The position numbers and the translations under genes were made by a program. Shown here piece after piece: positions 1 to 8,856 of a stretch of 64,000 nucleotides of DNA. The stretch covers positions 124,001-188,000 of the forward strand of contig CAWAPE010000013.1 of assembly GCA_963783855.1 (NCBI GenBank). The letters are read 5' to 3'. The number at the start of each line of letters is the position of its first letter. Position 1 is the stretch's first letter. The notes below the pieces were generated by a model. It did not search any database. It saw only the letters and a list, made by a program, of their open reading frames with translations, and was not told the origin of the DNA. This DNA comes from JAKAGZ01 sp963783855. Its GTDB lineage: Bacteria > Bacteroidota > Ignavibacteria > Ignavibacteriales > Ignavibacteriaceae.

Positions 1-1183
1 GGCCGACGTTGAATAATATTGACTCCTGCATGCTAATAATTAGTGCAGTAATAACAAACCATTTCCATGGACTAGGATAAATCAATTTTAGTAAATTTAA
101 AAAATACTTAAATATCATTATAATAAATATTCCGAGTCCTATAAAGCCAACCTGGTTAGTAATATCAATATAACTATTGTGCGATTCACTCGGAATCCAA
201 ACAAATAGTTTATATACATGCTCCAGATATTCAGAAGGGGGACTAACACTCCAAAATGCCTGGAAACCAGTTCCTAAAAAAGGATGATGGGAAATACTAA
301 TAAACATAGCTGTCCATAAATCGGTCCTCCCTGAAAATGATGGGTCTTTTCCTATAGCTTCTGTAACTGTATCAATTATTTCGGGAGAAATTAGCAGGAT
401 AGACAAAACCACACCGATCCCAAATAAAAAAAGTGTTACTGACGCAGTACGACCAAGTCCAAGGGGTTTAAATATATCATCAACCGATATTAAGGAGGCT
501 GCAAACATAATTATAAGAAATGTAGAAATCGAAGTCATGCTTCTCGAACCGAATAAAAGTGCAAGTGAAAATAATACAGCAGTAGCTGCAATCAATTTTG
601 CATTGCCTTTTTCCATCTTATAAATAAAATAACTCAAAAGTGTGCATATTACAGCCACCTGTCCAAGAAGATTTTTATGATCAGCAAATCCTCTCCAGGT
701 ATGAAAGGTAGGATCCTTTGCACCTGGAATTACTATACAAACAAATACGGAAAGAAAAACATATAAATATAAAACAGGTTTCGTATATCTCAGGATTTCT
801 TTAGTCGAAGTTGTATGAACAAGCAGAGATAAGGTAACTGTAAATAAAGTAAATATTCTGAAAAATCGTTTAACGGTATCTAAGGGACTATAAGACCAAA
901 GAACGCTTAATAAACACCAAAGTAAAAAAATAGTTAATAATTTTTCCTTCTTTATTATAGCTATTGCATCGAGACGTCTTACAAAAAGTGAGATTGTTGA
1001 AGCTAGAAATATGGAGGTATAAACAATCTGATTGATAATATTACCGCCACCACCGCCCATTTTATTAGTATCAACCCTTGTCTTAAAAGGAATACTTGTA
1101 CCGAAGAATTCAAAAAATAAAAATGCCATATAAGCAAATATTGCTATTTTGAAGTAAATATCTCTTTTAATCGTTTTATCCAT
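1..1183 (-). CDS. O-antigen ligase / Wzy-type polymerase, partial at window edge
   Basis: An open frame runs from the ATG at 1181-1183 off the left edge (about 394 codons seen, no stop). It encodes a polytopic inner-membrane protein with many hydrophobic helices. Motifs typical of the O-antigen ligase/Wzy superfamily are visible: WSYSP in the first third, a glycine-rich GSRS after a TM helix, a GRTDLW segment, then HHPFLGTGFQAFW, and SHNSYID in the large periplasmic-loop region. Such proteins polymerise lipid-linked repeat units or transfer the polymer to an acceptor. It lies last in the exopolysaccharide locus as transcribed, after a GT2 gene and a 526-bp gap. Which activity it has (Wzy or ligase) cannot be told from sequence. 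Confidence 0.85.
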   Translation of the reverse strand, partial: MDKTIKRDIYFKIAIFAYMAFLFFEFFGTSIPFKTRVDTNKMGGGGGNIINQIVYTSIFLASTISLFVRRLDAIAIIKKEKLLTIFLLWCLLSVLWSYSPLDTVKRFFRIFTLFTVTLSLLVHTTSTKEILRYTKPVLYLYVFLSVFVCIVIPGAKDPTFHTWRGFADHKNLLGQVAVICTLLSYFIYKMEKGNAKLIAATAVLFSLALLFGSRSMTSISTFLIIMFAASLISVDDIFKPLGLGRTASVTLFLFGIGVVLSILLISPEIIDTVTEAIGKDPSFSGRTDLWTAMFISISHHPFLGTGFQAFWSVSPPSEYLEHVYKLFVWIPSESHNSYIDITNQVGFIGLGIFIIMIFKYFLNLLKLIYPSPWKWFVITALIISMQESILFNVG

Positions 1184-1709
1184 TAACAAAAATTTAATCC
1201 AACTTTACTATTGATATAATATCATTAACTATTTAGGATTCCAAAATAACAATGACACACTAAAGAGCATCCATTAAGTATTGTGCAAATTGATTAACGG
1301 ACTAAATTAATTTTAAGCATATCTCCATAATACGCTAAAATAAAAATAGCTAATACATACCATTCATATTGATAATATCCTACAGAGAGAATAATCTCCA
1401 TATTATAAGTACAATGGGTAAACCAAACAGCAGTAATCCTAAAGTATTTATGAGAAAAACATGCAATAAAGTGCTAGGTTCTCTCAATTCTTTTTGTGTT
1501 AATTAAATTTACCTAATTCGTCCACCTACAAGTCCACTAAGCAGATTTAGTCTATATAGATCATTCAGCCTTCATTTCTAATACGGTTAATTAAATTACA
1601 GTAAATGACTAAATAACATCCCTGGAAAAAAGTAAATTTATGTTGCGTTTAAATTCCTCATAATACTTTTCAAATTTATTGTCCCATAATTTGTCCAATA
1701 CTTAAACCA
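1184..1709. other. 526-bp stretch without an intact gene; possible gene debris
   Basis: No gene-length frame exists here on either strand. Two short minus-strand open stretches look protein-like. One at 1380-1487 ends in a hydrophobic helix (HVFLINTLGLLLFGLPIVLI). One at 1609-1698 reads LDKLWDNKFEKYYEEFKRNI. Each is closed by a stop and neither has a convincing start. They may be remains of exopolysaccharide genes lost between the GT2 and the ligase, or chance. No terminator hairpin was recognised. Confidence 0.3.
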
Positions 1710-2576
1710 TTATGTTAAGTTTGCAAAAGATTTCATTTTTCCTATCTGTTCAAGTCTTAAGTATTTCACAAATTCCTTTGAAACTGGCCTTGGAAATCTT
1801 CTCATAGAAGCCCATAGATATCCAAATAAAATTATAATGCTGCCAAAGAAATATGGCTTAATAGTAATAGTCTTATATGACCGCAGAAAGAGGAAAAGAG
1901 GGTGATAACCTAGACTGTAATTTCTTATACCAGCTCTGAATTTTTGCTTAAGAACATTATCGGTAGCCGTTCCAGTTGGCCGATAATGTAATATTTTGTA
2001 TTGTGGAAACATTTTTACTTCCCACCCATTCATCCGCGCAGATATTTCAGCTATTGCGTCAATACCCCCAAACCTTGATGGCTTATAACCCCCAATTTCT
2101 TCATAGCATTCTCTTCGGAATAATTGGAAAGGGCCTCCTACACTATCTGGCGCGCAATTCAACTTTATAAATCTACCTTTTATAAGATCGTATCTTACCC
2201 CTCCTGCTATTCCAAGATTTGGATTCGCTTCAAATTCAATTAACATTCTCTCATAGTAGTTGACATCAAGTGAGACATCAGCATCTAAATTACCAATTAA
2301 TTCAAAATCAAGCTCCCTCAATTTATTATAAGCGATAGAAATGGCTCTTGCCTTAGAACCGAAGTTTCTATCTTCATTATTCTTTTTCTTAAGTAATTCA
2401 ATAAAATTAAACTTCGAAATATAATAATTAACGATTTCCTCCGTTCTATCCGTTGAACCGTCACTTACAATTATCCATTTTTGGGGTAATATAGTCTGGT
2501 TAATTACAGATTTTATAGTCTTTTCTATGTAATCAGCTTCATTACGTGCCGGTGTGATTAATACATAACTTTTCAT
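1710..2576 (-). CDS. family 2 glycosyltransferase
   Basis: This is a 288-residue GT-A fold glycosyltransferase. The N-terminus has the GT2 start LITPARNE (6-13), a nucleotide-sugar-binding SDGSTD (38-43) and the metal-binding DxD within NLDADV (96-101). The acceptor side shows GGPFQLFRRECYEEIGGY (147-164), and HYRPTGTATDN follows at about 197-207. One hydrophobic segment near 240-258 could anchor it to the inner membrane. It follows the polysaccharide deacetylase by 83 bp, at the downstream end of the dehydrogenase/PEP-mutase operon, and probably adds one sugar to the repeat unit. Donor and acceptor cannot be inferred. Confidence 0.9.
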   Translation of the reverse strand: MKSYVLITPARNEADYIEKTIKSVINQTILPQKWIIVSDGSTDRTEEIVNYYISKFNFIELLKKKNNEDRNFGSKARAISIAYNKLRELDFELIGNLDADVSLDVNYYERMLIEFEANPNLGIAGGVRYDLIKGRFIKLNCAPDSVGGPFQLFRRECYEEIGGYKPSRFGGIDAIAEISARMNGWEVKMFPQYKILHYRPTGTATDNVLKQKFRAGIRNYSLGYHPLFLFLRSYKTITIKPYFFGSIIILFGYLWASMRRFPRPVSKEFVKYLRLEQIGKMKSFANLT

Positions 2577-2659
2577 AATATAATTTTATTAATTAAGTAA
2601 TTGGATATCTTTAATAAGGAATTATTTAGTCCATATCTAAATACGATAAATATTAATAA

Positions 2660-3601
2660 TTACCGTAAAGATTCATTTTCTTTCTTATCCAGGTGTGGGC
2701 TAAATAATGAATCAGCTTTTACAGCCAACTCACCTGGAAGAATATTCAAAAATTGATTAGCATATTTATTTTGTACATACTTTAATAAGTCTACATACAG
2801 CTGAACGGGAAATTCCTCCTTTCTGGGTTTCCCCTCAAAACTTAAATAATCCGGGTGAACATTTAACAAAACCATTCCGCCCTTTTCAACAATCCAGTCC
2901 AGTTTTTTTGTCCAGATATTTATATTTTTTTCTTTCATAAGCATAAAAAGTGTAAAATCCTGTACCATTGTATAAGGAAATTCCCAGTATCCCTGATCGC
3001 TGTCCCTTTTACTAACTCGAAAAGGAAATATAGTTTCCATACCATCTGACTGAGGTTCAAATGGATCGGTATCAAATGTTGAAAGATCATATTTAATCTT
3101 AAGGTTGTGAATCCACTCCAAATTATGATGCATAGCCGGTGCTCTGAAACCTGCTGCTTTCCATTCTAATAAATAACTATTTATTTTTGTTGCTCTTTCA
3201 TTAAATATTTTTTTGCTTGAAAATAGCTTGCCATCGTGATTCAGCCCATGTACACCTATTTCAAACCCAGATTTTTCAAGTTCTTTACGAAGTTCTGGTG
3301 AAACATTGTACCTCTCCGGTACAAAATTAAAGGATGAAACAAACCCCAATTCTTTTTCCAGCAGAGCTAATCTTAAACATTTATCGTGACCTCCTTTTAA
3401 CTCTACATCGTGTGTTAAAATAAAAGCAAACCTCTTGCCATTTGGCCAACCTATCCACCCATTAGGTTTTTCCCCGGCTTTTTCTAAAATTGGCCAGATA
3501 TTTTTATAGTTTCCTTTTTGCTTAGCAACAAGCTTTTGCCGCAGAAATATTTGAAAAGATCTTGGTATTAACGGTTTAATAATGTAAAATATTCTTTTCA
3601 T
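2660..3601 (-). CDS. polysaccharide deacetylase-family (CE4/NodB-like) protein
   Basis: The 313 residues carry the metal-dependent deacetylase signature spread over a NodB-type barrel: THDVE (63-67, catalytic/metal Asp), HGLNH (118-122, the two metal histidines), GFRAP (151-155) and LNVHPDY (246-252, the late catalytic His). Members remove N- or O-acetyl groups from polysaccharides. There is no signal peptide, and the first 25 residues are basic and amphipathic, so it may act in the cytoplasm or at the membrane on a lipid-linked intermediate. It sits 5 bp downstream of the FemAB-like gene, so the two are almost certainly cotranscribed. The substrate is unknown. Confidence 0.85.
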   Translation of the reverse strand: MKRIFYIIKPLIPRSFQIFLRQKLVAKQKGNYKNIWPILEKAGEKPNGWIGWPNGKRFAFILTHDVELKGGHDKCLRLALLEKELGFVSSFNFVPERYNVSPELRKELEKSGFEIGVHGLNHDGKLFSSKKIFNERATKINSYLLEWKAAGFRAPAMHHNLEWIHNLKIKYDLSTFDTDPFEPQSDGMETIFPFRVSKRDSDQGYWEFPYTMVQDFTLFMLMKEKNINIWTKKLDWIVEKGGMVLLNVHPDYLSFEGKPRKEEFPVQLYVDLLKYVQNKYANQFLNILPGELAVKADSLFSPHLDKKENESLR

Positions 3602-3606
3602 CGCTC

Positions 3607-4740
3607 TTATAGATATTTAAATACTTGTGAACCAATTATGGACGTAATTTTTAATGGTAAGATATTCCACAAGCTTTTAATTAATCCTTCCTTTGTACCA
3701 GAATCAATATTTGCCTCATTTTGTTTCTCAAAATCAGGATAATAGTAATGATACATATCAACTTTTTTTGATGACCATTTTTCTTTATATGCCGCTAATC
3801 CATCCTGTCCTTTGGCAACCTCTCCCCAATCATAAATTTCAAATCCTTCTTTTTGTGCATCTTTCATAACAGTCCAATGAATTAAATCATTCGGCCTCAA
3901 TTCAAAATCATTTCTGCTGCTTCCATTAAAAGCATAAACAACTGTCTTATTAAATGTTAAGAAAATACTACCGGCAATAATCCTTTGTTTTTCGTCATCC
4001 TCGATTTCAGCCAGAACTAATCTCATTAATCCATTAGGGCCCATATTTTTCCACAGGCTATTAAAAAATCCTAAGGATCTCGGTGGGGTTGTATGAAATT
4101 TCATGGTATCAAGATACAATTTATACCAGGCTAAAATGTCTTTTGCAGATTCAGAATATCTAATTTTAACCCCACTTTTAAGCGCCTTATTAACCCCCCA
4201 CTTAATTTTTGTATGATTTTTAGAGTTGCCGAATCTTATTTCTTCCGGATACTTTGGAATATCTGTAAAATATACTTCCCGCCAGAAATGCTTTGATAGA
4301 TCTTGTATTCGCTCATTCAATTTATGGCTAAAAGATTTGATCTGTAATCTACATTTTGAATCATCCTGACTTATTTCAATTGCCCTTCGTATCAGTAAAT
4401 CAAGTGCCTCATCACAAGAAACTACTGGACCTCCAACAGGCGTTCTGGGTAAAGAAGATATACGTTTTGTCCCTGGAACTCCTCCAATACCAAAGGGAAC
4501 TCCTTTAGTTAATTGAAGTGGTAAAATACCAACTAATTGTCCTGATTTATCTCTACATATGAGTCTAAATATTTTTTGATTCGTTTCTTCCTCGAGAACT
4601 TCCAACCATGCAGGATGATAATACATAGAACACTCGGGCCTTTTCAGAATGAATTTAATCCATTCATCTCTAAATCCACTATCCACTTCTTCTACAGTTA
4701 ACGATTGTTCTTTTGAAATATTTCTTATTTTTGTTATCAA
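3607..4740 (-). CDS. FemAB-like / GNAT-fold transferase
   Basis: A 377-residue protein with the layout of FemAB-related transferases found in exopolysaccharide loci: an N-terminal half opening with YYHPAWLEVLEEE (about 40-52), then a second GNAT half with AGSIFLTFNKTVVYAFNGSS and NDLIHWTVMKDAQKEG, ending in the EIYDWGEVAKGQDGLAAYKEKW region. FemAB proteins add amino acids from aminoacyl-tRNA to peptidoglycan; the polysaccharide-locus relatives have no proven substrate. The likely start is TTG at 4740, since the next ATG (near residue 39) would remove the conserved first strand. It lies 28 bp after the ATP-grasp gene. A second paralogue is at 12825-13871. Confidence 0.8.
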   Translation of the reverse strand: MITKIRNISKEQSLTVEEVDSGFRDEWIKFILKRPECSMYYHPAWLEVLEEETNQKIFRLICRDKSGQLVGILPLQLTKGVPFGIGGVPGTKRISSLPRTPVGGPVVSCDEALDLLIRRAIEISQDDSKCRLQIKSFSHKLNERIQDLSKHFWREVYFTDIPKYPEEIRFGNSKNHTKIKWGVNKALKSGVKIRYSESAKDILAWYKLYLDTMKFHTTPPRSLGFFNSLWKNMGPNGLMRLVLAEIEDDEKQRIIAGSIFLTFNKTVVYAFNGSSRNDFELRPNDLIHWTVMKDAQKEGFEIYDWGEVAKGQDGLAAYKEKWSSKKVDMYHYYYPDFEKQNEANIDSGTKEGLIKSLWNILPLKITSIIGSQVFKYL

Positions 4741-4768
4741 GTTTTGCTAAATATTAAAGTGAATGATA

Positions 4769-5977
4769 TTAATGCTTAATATGGTCCGATTTACTAAACA
4801 AAGATTTAATAATAAAAACCAACACCATTTTAAGCTCTACTAGAAACGGCATTGGATCTTTTAATGATATAACAGAATAAAACTTTTTTCCTTTCATTGA
4901 TTTTATCCATTCTTTTAAAGTCAGATTGCCTGTCTTCCAATAATTATACGCAGATTGCAGGTCTGTTCTTAAATGAATCCACTTAATACCTTTATAGGAC
5001 TGTATTCTTGTATCAGGCAGCGTCATACCTAAGCAATCGCAATACATAGTGTAAATCAAATCAACTCCACAAGCTTCAGCAAGTGCTGATCTCCCCGTAG
5101 GTCTACCGATATTCGGTTCAATTATATAATATTTTTCATTTCGAATATCTTTTTTAATTTCTACATATCCCAATCCAACATAATTAACTTTTTTAAATAG
5201 ATCTGTCGTTACATCCAAAACAGTTTTATCAATCACATCAATGCCTAAACTTGTGTTTCCAGTAACAATAGGCCACTGCCTTAGCTTTTTAGCAGTAAAA
5301 TCAGCAAGAGATTCAGAAGAACTATTGTAATAGGAATTACATGAATAGAGAGTTGTATCATCTCCTTCTATCCATTCCTGTAACATCAAAGTATCACTCC
5401 AATCACATATGCGGTCATACATCTTTAGAAATTCATCCTTATTGAACACTTTAAATGCTTTTAGTCTGGTGTTTTCTTCCCATTTGGGGCTTCTCATATG
5501 AGGCTTAAGTACACAAGGAAAGCTTAATTTATCTGCAGCTTTTTCAGCGTCATTTCTGTTTTTAAACAAGAAGAATTTTGCAACAGGTAAATTATTATCC
5601 TTCGCAAATTCGTAAAATCGCGGCTTATCCATTAATAATTCGACCGTTTCATTCGTAGGGAGTGAGATATGATAGTAAGGTTTAAGTTTTGCTCTATTTT
5701 GCGAAACAAGCAAAACACTCGTATCCTGGCAAGGATAAAGAACAGCTTTCTGATCCAGATCTTTCCCCAGAGTGATTAGATTTTCAATTAGTTCACCTGA
5801 CATCCGACCGCTCTGAATAACTTTTTCACAAGCATTAGTTTTAGTACAAAAATGGTCAAGGTTTTCAGCTAAACCAATGACCGGGACTCCATAATTCGCC
5901 AGGATTCTAGCAGTTTGCAATCCAGTCATGTAATCCATATTAATTAAGACTGCATAAGGTTTATCACTCTTATTCAT
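4769..5977 (-). CDS. ATP-grasp family carboxylate-amine ligase
   Basis: This 402-residue protein has the ATP-grasp order. A preATP-grasp Rossmann-like start reads YAVLINMDYMTGLQTARIL. The region DKPRFYEFAKDNNLPVAKF leads to FPCVLKPHMRSP (the ATP-binding Lys), then QEWIEGDD, and finally VGLGYVEIKKDI with YIIEPNIGRPTG (metal-binding Glu/Asn). These enzymes activate a carboxylate as acyl phosphate and join it to an amine. Homologues occur in surface-polysaccharide clusters with unproven substrates. ATP-grasp ligases also build phosphonopeptides in known phosphonate pathways, which matters because a PEP mutase gene lies about 2 kb upstream in the same operon. The substrate here is unknown. Confidence 0.85.
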   Translation of the reverse strand: MNKSDKPYAVLINMDYMTGLQTARILANYGVPVIGLAENLDHFCTKTNACEKVIQSGRMSGELIENLITLGKDLDQKAVLYPCQDTSVLLVSQNRAKLKPYYHISLPTNETVELLMDKPRFYEFAKDNNLPVAKFFLFKNRNDAEKAADKLSFPCVLKPHMRSPKWEENTRLKAFKVFNKDEFLKMYDRICDWSDTLMLQEWIEGDDTTLYSCNSYYNSSSESLADFTAKKLRQWPIVTGNTSLGIDVIDKTVLDVTTDLFKKVNYVGLGYVEIKKDIRNEKYYIIEPNIGRPTGRSALAEACGVDLIYTMYCDCLGMTLPDTRIQSYKGIKWIHLRTDLQSAYNYWKTGNLTLKEWIKSMKGKKFYSVISLKDPMPFLVELKMVLVFIIKSLFSKSDHIKH

Positions 5978-6023
5978 AGTTCCCTTTTTATAGTCAACAT
6001 TAATTCTATTAAAATATTTGTTT

Positions 6024-6713
6024 TTACTTATTTAAATATTCTTTTGATTTATTAAATATAACTGTGAAAACTTTATCGATTGGTTGTGTCGCATCAACAA
6101 TGATAAAATTATTTAACATGCTTCCAACTTTCATAAAATTTTCTGACCGCATTTTTAAGTATTGAATATCACCTTCACCTTTTCGCTCAAACAGAACCTC
6201 GGGGGGAGCTTGTAAGAAGAAAACCAAATCAGGTTTACTGTACATATTATTAAGAAGCCACCAGTGAATTTTAGATGTCAACCTTTGATTTTTTGCTTCT
6301 GCTCCAAAATGACCAGTTGAAGAATCAAATAGGAAATGTCTGTCGTACAAGACTACATAGCCCATTAATTGAAACACTATTGAGAAAAATTGTCTATACC
6401 ACGCTTCTGCCATTCTATTAACTAATCTTGCGATAGCTCCAAGTTTACCCCTCTTATCCAAGGTTCGATTTTCTTCAAGGTCATTTAAGGAGAGGTTTTT
6501 AAGTTTAACGTTTTTGAGCTTTTTATTTTTTCTTTTATACTTTAACAATTTTAGGTAAAAAATAAGTCTGGATGTTGGCAACGCATGGTTACTTGATTCA
6601 ATGTTTAAACCCATATATAAATATTTCATCTTTGCAGGTGGTGAGTCAAGAAGCATTTTAGCAATTGTTGTCTTTCCTGATCCATCAGCACCAATTAACG
6701 CAATAGTTGCCAT
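6024..6713 (-). CDS. thymidylate-kinase-like P-loop NTPase
   Basis: A 229-residue P-loop kinase with Walker A GADGSGKTT (8-16), LYDRHFLFDSS (122-132, with the DR pair typical of thymidylate kinases) and PDLVFFLQAPPEVLFERKGE (161-180), including the sugar-kinase-like Asp/Arg lid residues. It is close in length to true Tmk but differs in having a basic insert at 55-85 (KLLKYKRKNKKLKNVKLKN). Divergent Tmk-like proteins of this sort recur in exopolysaccharide loci and are unlikely to be the housekeeping enzyme. It lies 22 bp downstream of the HPr-kinase-like gene. A phosphoryl-transfer role on a pathway intermediate is plausible but unproven. Confidence 0.75.
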   Translation of the reverse strand: MATIALIGADGSGKTTIAKMLLDSPPAKMKYLYMGLNIESSNHALPTSRLIFYLKLLKYKRKNKKLKNVKLKNLSLNDLEENRTLDKRGKLGAIARLVNRMAEAWYRQFFSIVFQLMGYVVLYDRHFLFDSSTGHFGAEAKNQRLTSKIHWWLLNNMYSKPDLVFFLQAPPEVLFERKGEGDIQYLKMRSENFMKVGSMLNNFIIVDATQPIDKVFTVIFNKSKEYLNK

Positions 6714-6735
6714 ATAAAGTATCTTAAACTATTAA

Positions 6736-7878
6736 TTAAATATTATTAATTTTATTAAATATAGGCTTCATTGCCGTATATAGTCTTTCAAACGAAACCG
6801 GATAAGGATGCATTACTTTATAACTCTCAATATTATCTAAAACATTGGGCAATAATTTATTATAGATTTTGCCAACCTCTTCAAGGAAATCATTCTTAAT
6901 ACCCGGAAATGCAAACTTGAATAGGCTATAATAATTTTTAAACGAATCTAATTCATGTAAATTTGATGTGACCATTCTATCTGCAATTTCGTCCTTATTA
7001 CATTTATCTAAACTAAATTCATTTCTGTTATGGCTCATAATAATAACTAATCTATTCAAGTCAGCCTGTCCCCAATGTAGTTTGTTAGCAAATATTACTT
7101 CCGGTAATACACGAATATTTAATTGTCTTCTCAAAGATGGCAGTGCCTTTCCCAACATTTTATAAAATGAATTATTTTTCAGTAAACCATTGCTGAATAT
7201 TTTATGAACTTTATCAACTAAATGAATTCCCTTGAAAAATATCCTCTTTTGTATACTTATTGGTGGCATTAGCTCAGGTATTTCAGAGAATTGCCATTCC
7301 CAAATTGAAACTGGTACAGGGATCCCAAAAATTTTTTTACCATCTGGTGATATTATAACAGTCTCATCACCAACAAATTTTGCACCATACTTTATAAAGC
7401 TAAATAATGCTTCAGTCTTACCTCCCTTTGACCATCCAATAACAAGGGCACCTAAATTTTTATATATAAATGCTGAAGCATGGATAGGTAAATATTTTTT
7501 TTTAAGAAAAGTTAGATTGATAATATGATTAAGTAACGGTACATTTCCAATACCCATTTCACAAATAAGTTCACAATTACCCCCTATTTGTTCGAACGGT
7601 ATTTTAATTTTTACTGGTGTTTGCCCGTTTGATAATATATAGAAACCATCTTCATTAAAACCTGCATCATCTAATCCCAAATAGGAAATATTACCCAATT
7701 GCCAGTTTTTTTTATAACGAATTGTAATTTCGGGCTCTCTAATTAAATCAGATCTGAAACTCGAATACAGATTGGAAAGATTTCTAATATCGCTTTCAGC
7801 CGGGTTAATTTGCCTAATACCAACAATACCATATAGGTCATAATCTATAATATTACTTTTAATACTATTCTCTTTCAT
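6736..7878 (-). CDS. HPr kinase-like (HprK-related) P-loop protein
   Basis: The 380 residues have an unrecognised N-terminal half, then an HprK C-terminal-type kinase core: PIHASAF (131-137), the P-loop GWSKGGKTE (148-156), KYGAKFVGDETVII (163-176), and KKIFGIPVPVSIWEWQF (181-197). HprK-related kinases are common in polysaccharide and exosortase-type clusters. Their substrate is not an HPr protein as far as known, and no HPr gene is seen here. The gene lies 60 bp downstream of the PEP mutase gene. It could phosphorylate a polysaccharide precursor or a small molecule such as serine, or regulate export; the sequence does not decide. Confidence 0.7.
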   Translation of the reverse strand: MKENSIKSNIIDYDLYGIVGIRQINPAESDIRNLSNLYSSFRSDLIREPEITIRYKKNWQLGNISYLGLDDAGFNEDGFYILSNGQTPVKIKIPFEQIGGNCELICEMGIGNVPLLNHIINLTFLKKKYLPIHASAFIYKNLGALVIGWSKGGKTEALFSFIKYGAKFVGDETVIISPDGKKIFGIPVPVSIWEWQFSEIPELMPPISIQKRIFFKGIHLVDKVHKIFSNGLLKNNSFYKMLGKALPSLRRQLNIRVLPEVIFANKLHWGQADLNRLVIIMSHNRNEFSLDKCNKDEIADRMVTSNLHELDSFKNYYSLFKFAFPGIKNDFLEEVGKIYNKLLPNVLDNIESYKVMHPYPVSFERLYTAMKPIFNKINNI

Positions 7879-7938
7879 TTAATTAGAAATTATTAATTAC
7901 AATTATAGGCTGAAAACAAAAAAATAGCAGTTCTTTTT

Positions 7939-8811
7939 TTAAGGAAGATAGATTTTTTCTGCTTTTTTAAGTTCATCGGCATTTTGTAGGCGGAATATTT
8001 CTTTTACAGATACAATCTCTTTTTCTACTGAAGTGAGTGACCTGTCACTATATATTGTAGCTGCTGTAAGCTGCATTGCTTTAATACTGCTTCGCATCAA
8101 ATGGTTTGCCCATATAACAAGACTTACTCCACATTTTAGGAATTCTTCAGTGGGAGTTTCGTGGTACATTGTAGGTACTATTACAACGGGGCAAGTATCT
8201 TTCCACTCTTTCATAAAATCAAATATATCTTCTGCAGTATTTTTTTTACTATGCACCAGCAGAGCGTCAGCACCTGCTTTATGATATGCTTCGGCTCTTT
8301 TTAAGGCTTCTGACAGTCCCCAGCCAGCAATGAACGCCTCAATTCTGGCTACTACGCAAAAATCAGGATCTTCCTGAGTATCTTTTGCCGCTTTTATCTT
8401 ACCTGAAAACTCATCAATTTTAGCTAATTCCTGTGCCTCCCCATTTATAAAAGAATTTGTTTTGGGAAAGAGTTTATCCTCTATGCACATTGCAGCAATC
8501 TTTCTCTGCTCAAGTTTCTTTACAAGCCTTCTTACGTTATTAAAATTTCCATAGCCAGTATCTGCATCCAACATAATTGGAATATTGGTTGCATCACTCA
8601 TAAATTCTGTTACATCCAGTACCTGAGTCCAACTAGCTTCATTATTATCTCTAACTCCAAGAGCAGCAGAAATTGCCAGACCACTTCCCCAAATTCCTTT
8701 AAAGCCTGCTTCCTCAACTATCTTTGCACTTAAACCATTATGTGCCTCCAAGATAAATTCAAGTTGGTCCGATGTAAGCATTTGTTTAAATTGTGTTGTT
8801 TTTGCTATCAT
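7939..8811 (-). CDS. pepM: phosphoenolpyruvate mutase (phosphonate C-P bond formation)
   Basis: This 290-residue isocitrate-lyase-superfamily protein carries the diagnostic PEP mutase loop EDKLFPKTNS (111-120), which separates PepM from methylisocitrate lyase and oxaloacetate decarboxylase relatives. Other family residues are WGSGLAISAALGVRD (41-55), the Mg-binding DADTGYGN (82-89) and VARIEAF (154-160). PepM rearranges PEP to phosphonopyruvate. The equilibrium favours PEP, so a following enzyme must pull the reaction. The usual partner, TPP-dependent phosphonopyruvate decarboxylase, is absent from the window. The gene directly upstream, 45 bp away, is instead a D-2-hydroxyacid dehydrogenase. 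Assignment to PEP mutase is firm; the product pathway is inferred. Confidence 0.93.
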   Translation of the reverse strand: MIAKTTQFKQMLTSDQLEFILEAHNGLSAKIVEEAGFKGIWGSGLAISAALGVRDNNEASWTQVLDVTEFMSDATNIPIMLDADTGYGNFNNVRRLVKKLEQRKIAAMCIEDKLFPKTNSFINGEAQELAKIDEFSGKIKAAKDTQEDPDFCVVARIEAFIAGWGLSEALKRAEAYHKAGADALLVHSKKNTAEDIFDFMKEWKDTCPVVIVPTMYHETPTEEFLKCGVSLVIWANHLMRSSIKAMQLTAATIYSDRSLTSVEKEIVSVKEIFRLQNADELKKAEKIYLP

Positions 8812-8856
8812 TGTTTCTCTCCTATTGCGTAATCACTTCAACAAATACTACTATTT

